Of a stretch of DNA of 21,232 nt, positions 15,109 to 21,232 are shown piece by piece (the stretch's first letter is position 1; every line of letters begins with the position of its first letter). The position numbers and the translations under genes were made by a program. The notes beneath the pieces are model-generated. The model worked only from the letters and a program-made list of their open reading frames with translations, searched no databases and was not told the DNA's origin. This DNA comes from Lachnoclostridium sp. UBA7122 (GTDB lineage: Bacteria > Bacillota > Clostridia > Lachnospirales > Lachnospiraceae), in the NCBI GenBank assembly GCA_002493085.1, contig DKXQ01000150.1:1-21232 (forward strand). Reading direction: 5' to 3'.

Positions 15109-15882
15109 TTACTGTTCTTTTAATTTTTCACAATATATTTTGTGGTACACTTCATCTATCTTTGTTTCATCAAGCTTTGTCCCAAGAAAAAATTCCACTG
15201 CATATAACGCCTGTGCCACAAGCATCTCAAGACCATTTACCCCTGTCATCCCAAGTTCCTTTGCCTGGGTGATAAGCTTTGTTTCAAGCGGGTTATAGAT
15301 AACATCAGCCACAGCCTTGCACTGCGCAAACTTCTTTAAATCCACAGGACTTGCACCACACTTAGGATACATGCCCACAGGACTTGTATTGACAATAAAT
15401 TCTGCATCTGTATGCTTTTGAAAACACTCATCATATGTGATTGCATTTTCTGTCTTTATTATATCTACAATAACAATTTCCCCTGCACCCATCTTCCTTA
15501 ACACAGCCACTACAGCTTTTGAAGCGCCTCCGTCTCCAAGCACAACACATTTTTTGCCACCAGCATCTATATTGTGTTTCTTTAACATATACATAAAGCC
15601 GGAGAAATCCGTATTGTATCCAAAAAGCTGTCCATCTTTATTGACAACAGTATTAACAGCACCTATTGCCTTTGCATTATCATCAATACTGTCAAGAAAG
15701 GGAATAACATCCTGTTTGTAAGGAATAGTCACATTTATTGCTTTAAACTCATGTTTCTCCATAAATGGAACAAGCTCTTCCCTGTCCAGAGGGTGTATAT
15801 CATAAGTATAATCTGCAAGCATCTCATGTATTTCTTTTGAATAGCTGTGTCCCAGCTTTTCACCAATCAGACCGTAATCCAT
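15109..15882 (-). CDS. aroE: Shikimate dehydrogenase
   Basis: NADPH-dependent reduction of 3-dehydroshikimate to shikimate in aromatic amino acid synthesis. The 257-residue protein is slightly shorter than most AroE. The substrate domain has Gly-His-Ser-Tyr-Ser (11-15), Asn-Val-Thr-Ile-Pro-Tyr-Lys with catalytic Lys56, Gly-Ala-Val-Asn-Thr-Val (74-79) and Asn-Thr-Asp at 90-92. The cofactor domain has Gly-Asp-Gly-Gly-Ala-Ser-Lys-Ala at 116-123, and the closing motif is Gly-Val-Asn-Gly-Leu-Glu-Met-Leu-Val-Ala-Gln-Ala. It lies 32 bp after galE and may be its downstream partner in transcription, although the pathways are unrelated. A strong terminator follows. Confidence 0.95.
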   Translation of the reverse strand: MDYGLIGEKLGHSYSKEIHEMLADYTYDIHPLDREELVPFMEKHEFKAINVTIPYKQDVIPFLDSIDDNAKAIGAVNTVVNKDGQLFGYNTDFSGFMYMLKKHNIDAGGKKCVVLGDGGASKAVVAVLRKMGAGEIVIVDIIKTENAITYDECFQKHTDAEFIVNTSPVGMYPKCGASPVDLKKFAQCKAVADVIYNPLETKLITQAKELGMTGVNGLEMLVAQALYAVEFFLGTKLDETKIDEVYHKIYCEKLKEQ

Positions 15883-15914
15883 ACTAAAGCACTGTCCTTT
15901 CTGCTACAAAGCAT

Positions 15915-16904
15915 TTACTCTGCATATCCATTTGGATGGTTTTTATGCCAGTTCCATGCAGATGCAATAATTTCTTCAAGGTCAGCATGCTCCGGATTCC
16001 AGCCAAGCACACTCTTTGCTTTTTCACTTGAAGCAATAAGCCTTGCCGGGTCCCCGCCACGGCGTGGTGCAACAACCGCCGGAATTGGATGGCCTGTAAC
16101 TTTGCGTGCAGTTTCAATAACTTCTTTTACAGTAAACCCTACACCATTTCCAAGGTTAAATACATTGCTCTCTTTGCCCTCTGCCAGATATTTTACTGCA
16201 AGTATATGTGCCTGTGCAAGGTCTGTCACATGGATATAATCCCTTACACATGTACCATCTTTTGTATCATAATCATCGCCAAATATATTAATTGCCTCCC
16301 TCTGGCCATTTGGCACTTGCAGGATAAGTGGTATAAGATGTGTTTCAGGGCTGTGTGCTTCGCCTATCTGTCCGCTCTTATGCGCACCACATGCATTAAA
16401 ATACCTGAGTGCAACATAGCGCAGTCCATGTGCAACATCTGTCCATTTCATCATTTTTTCCATAGAAAGTTTTGTCTCGCCATATGGGTTAGTTGGCTCT
16501 GTCCTGTCTGTTTCAAGTATAGGTATGCTTTCAGGTTCTCCATATGTCGCAGCTGTTGATGAAAATACAATCTTGTCAACGCCATGTTCTACCATGCTTT
16601 CCAAAAGTACCTTTGTACCATAGAGATTGTTATCATAATACTTAAGTGGATTAACCATGCTTTCACCCACAAGTGAATTTGCTGCAAAATGTATGACTGC
16701 ATCTATCTTTTCACTTTCAAATACACTGTCCACAAACTCTTTGTTTCGTATGTCCCCCTTGTAAAACTTTGCCTTTGGGTTCACTGCCTCAATATGGCCT
16801 GTTTCAAGGTTATCTGCAATAACAACTTCTTCCCCTGAATCCACAAGCTCACTTACAGTATGTGAACCAATATAGCCTGCACCACCTAATACTAAAATCT
16901 TCAT
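15915..16904 (-). CDS. galE: UDP-glucose 4-epimerase
   Basis: Interconverts UDP-galactose and UDP-glucose (Leloir pathway), NAD-dependent, cytosolic. The 329-residue short-chain dehydrogenase fold shows Gly-Gly-Ala-Gly-Tyr-Ile-Gly-Ser-His at 7-15, Ser-Ser-Thr at 115-117, the Tyr141-xxx-Lys145 catalytic pair, and Arg-Asp-Tyr-Ile-His-Val-Asp/Thr-Asp-Leu in the C-terminal half. AAGGAGG sits 8 bases before ATG 16904. The gene follows the GH53 galactanase by 60 bp. That gap contains a 22-bp inverted repeat directly upstream of the ribosome site. Placement supports galactose entry from galactan; GalE also supplies UDP-galactose for envelope sugars. Confidence 0.96.
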   Translation of the reverse strand: MKILVLGGAGYIGSHTVSELVDSGEEVVIADNLETGHIEAVNPKAKFYKGDIRNKEFVDSVFESEKIDAVIHFAANSLVGESMVNPLKYYDNNLYGTKVLLESMVEHGVDKIVFSSTAATYGEPESIPILETDRTEPTNPYGETKLSMEKMMKWTDVAHGLRYVALRYFNACGAHKSGQIGEAHSPETHLIPLILQVPNGQREAINIFGDDYDTKDGTCVRDYIHVTDLAQAHILAVKYLAEGKESNVFNLGNGVGFTVKEVIETARKVTGHPIPAVVAPRRGGDPARLIASSEKAKSVLGWNPEHADLEEIIASAWNWHKNHPNGYAE

Positions 16905-16920
16905 AAAATATCCTCCTTCT

Positions 16921-16942
16921 TTGTACAGGTTAAACTGTACAA
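16921..16942. promoter_or_regulatory. 22-bp inverted repeat between GH53 gene and galE
   Basis: TTGTACAG and CTGTACAA are perfect 8-bp arms separated by GTTAAA. The repeat starts just upstream of the galE ribosome site. On the minus (transcribed) strand no U-run follows, so it is not an ordinary terminator for the GH53 gene. It could be a protein operator or an mRNA hairpin that adjusts galE level or message stability. No other copy was noticed in the window. Confidence 0.55.
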
Positions 16943-16964
16943 TTTATATTTATATTTATTTTTA

Positions 16965-18128
16965 TTACTTGCCCACTTTCCTGACAGGTTTATAATCCCT
17001 TATGGCCTTTAATGCTGGAAGTGCATTGCCATCATAGTCAAATAATGCCTGGTTAGCCCACTCATTGCCGCCTGGGCCTGCCTCACCTGTATATTCCAGT
17101 GCAGCCTGTGTAGCCCATCCAGAGCCAGGTACAGGCAGCCATGCCGGTTCCCAGTAAAAAAAGCCTGCCCCAAGGCCATCAGGCACATTGCACAGCCTGT
17201 CCATAATATCCTCTATAAATGCTGCTTGTCCTTCTTTTGTCATGGGATACTTGATTTTATCAGCAAGTTCCTGGCGTGTAGCCATTCCCTTGCGTTCACT
17301 GTCATCAAGTTTTTCATATTCTTTATAATCCTGCATGGTGTGTCCCATAGAAACCTCAGCTATAATAAGTTTCTTGCCATAGCGCCTTGCAATATCCTGC
17401 ATATTTGCACTAAGCTCATCAAGCGTGCCATGCCAGAACGGATAATAAGACAGGCCTATTATGTCAAAGTCTTCACCACGCTTTATATAATTATCAAACC
17501 AGCGGCGGTATAACTCGTTATTGCCGCCATTATCCAGATGTATCATTATCAGGGTATTATTATTTACAGATTTAACACCACGTATTCCAGCACTTATAAA
17601 ACGTGCAAGGTTGTCATATTCTGGCACACGCCCTTTAAAGTTTTCATCATTTTCGCAAAAAATCTGTCCTTCTGGCCACAGCATGCCATTGGTCAGCTCA
17701 TTGCCACACTGTACCATATCAGGCAGGCAGCCATTGTCCCTGCATACATTCATAACATCCACAGTATAATTATAGACAGCCTGCTCAAGCGCATCTGCGT
17801 CCATGTCCTTCCATGCTTTTGGTTTTACCTGCTTGCCAGGGTCAGCCCAGAAATCACTATAATGTAAGTCAAGCAGCACTTTCATGCCATGCGCTTTAGC
17901 CCTTTTTGCCAGGCAAATCATAGTTTCCAAGTCATTTGTCCCCGCACCATAAGGGCTGCCCTCTTCATCATATGGGTCATTCCAAAGCCTTATGCGTACA
18001 AAATTAATTCCATAAGCCTTTGCAATATCAAACAAATCTCCTTGTCTGCCATAGTCATAAAATGCTGCACCACATCTCTCCACCTCTGGTAAAGTGGAAA
18101 CATCCATTCCCTTTATAAACTTATCCAT
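16965..18128 (-). CDS. GH53 endo-beta-1,4-galactanase, cytoplasmic
   Basis: Glycoside hydrolase family 53 enzyme that cuts beta-1,4-galactan, the side chain of type I arabinogalactan and pectin. The 387-residue product starts directly with the catalytic barrel: Gly-Met-Asp-Val-Ser near 7-11, Phe-Val-Arg-Ile-Arg-Leu-Trp at 43-49 and Asp-Leu-His-Tyr-Ser-Asp-Phe-Trp-Ala-Asp-Pro at 87-97. The likely acid/base Glu144 is in Gly-Asn-Glu, and the likely nucleophile Glu258 is in Ala-Glu-Val-Ser. It has no signal peptide, anchor or carbohydrate-binding module, so it probably acts on imported oligosaccharides. GGAGG seven bases before ATG 18128 fixes the start. It lies 30 bp after the LacI-type gene, presumably one transcript. 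Confidence 0.93.
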   Translation of the reverse strand: MDKFIKGMDVSTLPEVERCGAAFYDYGRQGDLFDIAKAYGINFVRIRLWNDPYDEEGSPYGAGTNDLETMICLAKRAKAHGMKVLLDLHYSDFWADPGKQVKPKAWKDMDADALEQAVYNYTVDVMNVCRDNGCLPDMVQCGNELTNGMLWPEGQIFCENDENFKGRVPEYDNLARFISAGIRGVKSVNNNTLIMIHLDNGGNNELYRRWFDNYIKRGEDFDIIGLSYYPFWHGTLDELSANMQDIARRYGKKLIIAEVSMGHTMQDYKEYEKLDDSERKGMATRQELADKIKYPMTKEGQAAFIEDIMDRLCNVPDGLGAGFFYWEPAWLPVPGSGWATQAALEYTGEAGPGGNEWANQALFDYDGNALPALKAIRDYKPVRKVGK

Positions 18129-18158
18129 TAAACAGCCTCCATGCCGTATCTAACAGGC

Positions 18159-19154
18159 TTACCTTGTTGATTCTTTAAGCTCTACTTTATATCCTAAATA
18201 TGTTATATTGTCTACCTTGTCCCCATCAAGCAAATCTATAAGCTTTTTACATGCAACCCTTCCCGCTTCCCTCACATCAAAAGAAAGCGATGTAACTGCT
18301 GGTATATTATGTTTTAGAAGCATACTGTCAAAAAATGACGCTATCTTCACATCTTCAGGAATTTCAATATTATCCTTTCTCAGTTTATTCAGCACCGCTG
18401 AACATATCGTGTCATCCATACATATTATACAGTCTGCCCTTTTCATAAATATACGGTCAACAGCCCTTTCAACCATAATGCTGTTATCCTGGTTAAGGTA
18501 TATCAGTCCAGGGTCAACAGGAATATTTAGCTGCTCATACGCAGCTTTAAACCCGCTTATACGGCTTCTTGTAACCATATGCGATTCATTGCCGCCTATC
18601 ACTGCAATATTCCTCATATGCTTCATAAGCAATATTGATGTAAGTTCCTTACATCCTTCAAAATGGTTGTGCTCTATCTGGATAACATTGTCATATCCTG
18701 ACATTCCAATAACTACAAATGGGAACGCTTTTTCCTGCAAAAGCTTTACTGCTTCATCTTCTACAAGAGTACGCATAAGCACAACACCATCAACCTTGCC
18801 ATTAGAAATAACACGTTTAAGCTGTCCCAGGTCGCTGTTATTGCAAACTGTTAATATTATATCATATCCATACGAAGATGCCATCTCCTGAAGCCCCACC
18901 AGACAGCTCTGGAAATACGACATGTCCTCCAGACCATAATCATATGGCATAACTACCCCTATATTATACGTTTTAGATTTTGCAAGCCCCTGGGCTATAA
19001 CATTAGGTTTATAATTATTTTCTTCCACACAGTCCCGCACTCTCTTTCTCGTGGCTTCACTTATACGCCCCTTTCCAGATAGTGCACGTGATACAGTAGT
19101 CTTTGAAATGCCAAGGCTTTCTGCTATATCTGCAATCGTCACATTCTTATTCAC
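18159..19154 (-). CDS. LacI-family transcriptional regulator
   Basis: A 331-residue LacI/GalR repressor-type protein. The N-terminal helix-turn-helix reads Val-Thr-Ile-Ala-Asp-Ile-Ala, then Gly-Ile-Ser-Lys-Thr-Thr-Val-Ser-Arg-Ala-Leu-Ser-Gly. The hinge has Asn-Tyr-Lys-Pro-Asn-Val-Ile-Ala-Gln-Gly-Leu-Ala. A periplasmic-binding-protein-like effector domain begins at Asn-Ile-Gly-Val-Val-Met-Pro. GTG 19154 is preferred: GGAG lies 8 bases upstream and it places the helix-turn-helix at residue 5 as usual. An in-frame start at 19229 would lie inside the -35 box and add 25 odd residues. The adjacent GH53 and galE genes suggest a beta-galactan or galactose-derived inducer; this is inference. A TTGCGCAA palindrome just upstream may be an autoregulatory operator. 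Confidence 0.92.
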   Translation of the reverse strand: MNKNVTIADIAESLGISKTTVSRALSGKGRISEATRKRVRDCVEENNYKPNVIAQGLAKSKTYNIGVVMPYDYGLEDMSYFQSCLVGLQEMASSYGYDIILTVCNNSDLGQLKRVISNGKVDGVVLMRTLVEDEAVKLLQEKAFPFVVIGMSGYDNVIQIEHNHFEGCKELTSILLMKHMRNIAVIGGNESHMVTRSRISGFKAAYEQLNIPVDPGLIYLNQDNSIMVERAVDRIFMKRADCIICMDDTICSAVLNKLRKDNIEIPEDVKIASFFDSMLLKHNIPAVTSLSFDVREAGRVACKKLIDLLDGDKVDNITYLGYKVELKESTR

Positions 19155-19175
19155 ATCATCATCTCCACAACGTCC

Positions 19176-19183
19176 TTGCGCAA
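19176..19183. promoter_or_regulatory. Candidate LacI-family operator (TTGCGCAA)
   Basis: A perfect 8-bp palindrome, located about 11-18 bases after the expected transcription start of promoter 19201-19229 and 22 bases before the GTG start. This is a classic position for a repressor to block its own operon. ACAAC and GTTGT arms flank it, almost but not exactly centred on the same axis. No second copy was noticed before GH53 or galE. Confidence 0.4.
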
Positions 19184-19200
19184 TCGGTTGTATAAGTAAT

Positions 19201-19229
19201 AATCTACCAATTACGCTAAAAAATGTCAA
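19201..19229 (-). promoter_or_regulatory. Sigma-A-type promoter of lacI-GH53-galE
   Basis: On the minus strand TTGACA (19229-19224, perfect consensus) is followed by a 17-bp spacer and TAGATT (19206-19201, four of six). It lies 47 bases before the GTG of the regulator. It is the only good promoter between the terminator at 19299-19332 and galE, so it likely drives the whole module. Confidence 0.75.
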
Positions 19230-19291
19230 TAGTTTTTAACGAAATATTAGCAAGAAATCTCCCACTTTTAAGTGGACAAAACCTGTCCGCT

Positions 19292-19332
19292 AAAATAAGG
19301 GCTGCTACATTAACTAAAGAATGTAGCAGCCC
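19292..19332 (-). terminator. Terminator of the BspA-type gene
   Basis: GGGCTGCTACATT (19299-19311) pairs perfectly over 13 bp with AATGTAGCAGCCC (19320-19332), with an 8-nt loop. On the minus strand the stem is followed by a short T-rich stretch (complement of 19298-19292). It lies 37 bases after the stop codon at 19370-19372. Confidence 0.82.
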
Positions 19333-19369
19333 TGTTGGTATTTCTTACAAGTTAAACATAATCTGGCTG

Positions 19370-21001
19370 TTATTTAACCTTGACGTTCTTTACTGCACCA
19401 CGTGCCATAATAATTTTCTTATATGCTTTAACCTTATTCTTTGGAACTTTGATTACAGCTTTCTTGTTAATTCCGCTAAATGCATTTTTACCTGTCATCT
19501 TAGCTGTAAGTTTTGTAGTTTTTATAGTTACTTTCTTTAAATTGGCACATCCCTTGAAAGCATTTCTGCCAATTTTTCTTATATTTTTGCCTATTGTTAT
19601 CTTCACAAGCTTTTTATTGCCCTTAAATGCATTATTAGCAACAGATGTAACTTTATATGTCTTTCCTTCAATCTTAATGCTGGCAGGAATAACAATATTC
19701 TTTACACTCTTTGCACCAGTAACAGTAACTGTCCTTGAGCCGCTGGCTGCTGTAACCTTGTATTTTACATTGCCTTTAGTAACCTTTTTGCCAGTCTTTA
19801 CTGTCTGGGCTGGCTTTGCAGAAGGTGTTGTGTCTGTTACAGTACCTGGTGTAACATCAGGCTTAGTATCTGGTGTTGTGCCAGGCGTGGCAGATGGAGC
19901 AGCACTTGCTGTTGTACCAGGGGCAGCAGATGGGGCAGCAGATGGGGCAGCACCTGGGGCAGCAGATGGTGTTGTATCTGTTACTGTGCCTGGAGTGGCA
20001 GATGGGTCAGCACTTGCTGTTGTACCAGGGGCAGCGGATGGAGCAGCACTTGCTGTTGTACCAGGTGTAGCAGATGGAACAGGTGTTGGTGTTGCAGCAG
20101 TTCCGCCACTGCCACCAGCGCCAGGCATTACAACTGCTGTACCGCCTGTTAATCCTGATGACGGGGATGAAGCAGTCTCTTCTTCATCTACGTAGCCAAG
20201 AATATATGTTGAGAACAAATTGCTGTCTGTTGAAAGAGTGCCGTCCTCATTCTCTGTTACATTTAAGACATCCCTTTTTACAGCTCCGTTTTTGTCCATA
20301 TGGATACGTATCATGTAGAATTTCCTTTTTTTCTTTTCATCTAATTTGGGAAGTTTTTTAGGTTTATTCATCCTTATAGTTATCATACCAGTTTTTGTAT
20401 CTCTTAATTTAATCTTTGTACTATTGACTTTGTCTTCTTTATGGTTAAGGACTTTTGCAAAAAGTGAAATATCAAGAGGTATAAACATGCTGCCAGGAGT
20501 TACCTTAGTGCTGCCGCTGGCATTATGTTTCTCCATAATCTCAGCTATTGCCTTGCTTTCTTCCTCTTCTGTCAGTTCTTCTTTTGCCGTTTTTACAGAA
20601 AGCGAAAGCGCAATCTGTGTCGTTGAGTCCTCCTTCTGGGCATCAGTATTTGTACCTGCCTCAACAAAAGCTGCTGTTTCAGCCTTTGCTGTTACAGAAG
20701 TTATCTCTACATCTCCTGTAATATCTGAAATAGTATAGATAATACTTCCATTAGCACCTGGCTTATATGTTTCTGGGAAGTTACATACATTCTTATCCTT
20801 AACTTCTGCTTTAGGTGCTGTTATCTTATATCCCTCAGCTGGTGTAATTATAAGGTCTGTGCTGCCATTGTGTGTAACACTTTCAGAAGAAAGAGATACA
20901 CTGGCATTTTGTATTGCCGGTGCCGTACCACCAGCAAAAGATACCTTGTACTGTGCTTCCTTAGCAGTGCCGCTTACAATAATCTTAAGTCCTTCTTCTT
21001 T
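19370..21001 (-). pseudogene. 5'-truncated BspA-type leucine-rich surface protein
   Basis: The frame is open without a stop from 21061 down to the stop at 19370, yet contains no ATG, GTG or TTG between 21061 and an internal ATG at 20536. Coding-like sequence begins near Gly-Leu-Lys-Ile-Ile-Val-Ser-Gly-Thr-Ala (about 20990). An Ig-like module follows (Tyr-Lys-Val-Ser-Phe to Asp-Val-Glu-Ile-Thr-Ser), then an acidic helix, a domain with Phe-Ile-Pro-Leu-Asp-Ile-Ser-Leu, and an Ala/Pro/Ser/Thr linker of Pro-Ser-Ala-Ala-Pro-Gly-Thr-Thr units (about 19800-20110). A C-terminal BspA-type LRR has Val-Ala-Asn-Asn-Ala-Phe-Lys-Gly and Ile-Gly-Arg-Asn-Ala-Phe-Lys-Gly. No signal peptide is present, so the 5' part appears lost. 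AAGGA before an ATT at 20983 resembles a ribosome site before a mutated start, but an ATT start is very rare. Confidence 0.7.
19800..20110 (-). repeat. Ala/Pro/Ser/Thr-rich coding repeat
   Basis: Degenerate units of about 7-8 residues (Pro-Ser-Ala-Ala-Pro-Gly-Thr-Thr-Ala-Ser and Thr-Val-Thr-Asp-Thr-Thr-Pro-Ser variants) form the linker before the C-terminal LRR domain. Blocks such as gcagcagatggggcagc recur in tandem around 19922-19968. It is a flexible extracellular spacer of the same general kind as, but different composition from, the stalk of the 747-2768 protein. Confidence 0.75.
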
Positions 21002-21184
21002 ATTTTTGTTTTTTCTTAAAAAGCTTGTATTTATGTACTTTTCTATAAAATGTTGGTCTGCTTATATTACATTTTCTGACAGTCTGTTTTGCTATTATAT
21101 CTCCAAATGTCCATTTCAGAGAATTTACTCTTTGTGCCATTTTAGGTAAAATTTTGGCATGTCATCAATTTTCTGGATTTTAAA
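21000..21184 (-). pseudogene. Frameshifted scrap of a recombinase-type C-terminal HTH
   Basis: In one minus-strand frame 21140-21000 encodes 46 residues from an ATG, including Trp-Thr-Phe-Gly-Asp-Ile-Ile-Ala and Cys-Asn-Ile-Ser-Arg-Pro-Thr-Phe-Tyr-Arg-Lys-Val-His-Lys-Tyr. That is the helix-turn-helix ending typical of small serine recombinases/resolvases. In a neighbouring frame just upstream (21184 to about 21125) lies Lys-Ile-Asp-Asp-Met-Pro-Lys-Phe-Tyr-Leu-Lys-Trp, which fits the segment before such an HTH, then a stop. Together they read as a degraded, frameshifted C-terminus. No catalytic domain is seen in the window. It ends exactly where the truncated surface-protein frame becomes coding-like. 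The family is judged by eye; another HTH protein is possible. Confidence 0.5.
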
Positions 21185-21232
21185 TTAACTTTTTAGTTAT
21201 ATCCACGGTTTTATTTAAAAGCAGCCAAAATA

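Noticed and set aside
18208..18891. 227-residue open frame on the plus strand
   Set aside because: Lies wholly within the LacI-family gene, which has clear family motifs; no start signal of its own.
19380..20195. 271-residue open frame on the plus strand
   Set aside because: Antisense shadow of the Ala/Pro/Thr linker and LRR of the BspA-type gene; the coherent BspA-type domains and terminator belong to the minus strand.

Overview
The window looks like a chromosomal segment of a low-GC, spore-forming Clostridia, most likely a Lachnospiraceae relative. The reasons are the complete spoIIIAA-AH cluster read directly into asp23-nusB-xseA-xseB-ispA-dxs-tlyA-nadK, Shine-Dalgarno sites of the AGGAGG type, and secreted Lys-rich repeat proteins with Pro/Thr linkers. 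The assignment comes from gene content and order, not from any database search.

Left end (1-2913): a small membrane protein gene of unknown function (104-421) is followed by a hairpin and a 73-bp copy of the 3' end of nadK (471-543). Then comes a 673-residue secreted leucine-rich-repeat (LRR) protein gene (747-2768) with its own terminator. The genuine nadK 3' end (2914-2986) matches the 471-543 copy at 72 of 73 positions and in the same orientation. The LRR gene therefore sits between direct repeats at the end of the housekeeping operon, as expected of an inserted or duplicated cassette.

Core (2914-14998, all minus strand): the eight spoIIIA genes build the channel and ring between mother cell and forespore. 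They are followed by an extended -10 sigma-A-type promoter (9744-9771) that should drive asp23, nusB, xseAB, ispA, dxs, tlyA and nadK in vegetative cells. That operon joins an envelope-stress protein, antitermination, exonuclease VII, isoprenoid precursor synthesis, an rRNA methyltransferase and NADP synthesis.

Right part (15048-19332, minus strand): aroE with a clear terminator before spoIIIAA, then galE, an apparently cytoplasmic GH53 endo-beta-1,4-galactanase and a LacI-family regulator with a good promoter and a TTGCGCAA palindrome just downstream of it. The set lacI-GH53-galE reads as a small galactan-oligosaccharide module: the regulator senses, GH53 cuts imported beta-1,4-galactan oligosaccharides, and GalE feeds galactose into the Leloir pathway. 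A 22-bp inverted repeat lies between GH53 and galE.

Right end (19299-21232): a BspA-type surface protein gene keeps its C-terminal half and terminator but has no start codon or signal peptide. Directly against its broken 5' end lies a frameshifted scrap resembling the C-terminal helix-turn-helix of a serine recombinase.

I found no tRNA, rRNA, CRISPR array, intact transposase or integrase. Nothing here is clearly a new multi-gene system. The most informative anomalies are the duplicated nadK tail around the LRR gene and the recombinase scrap abutting the truncated surface-protein gene.
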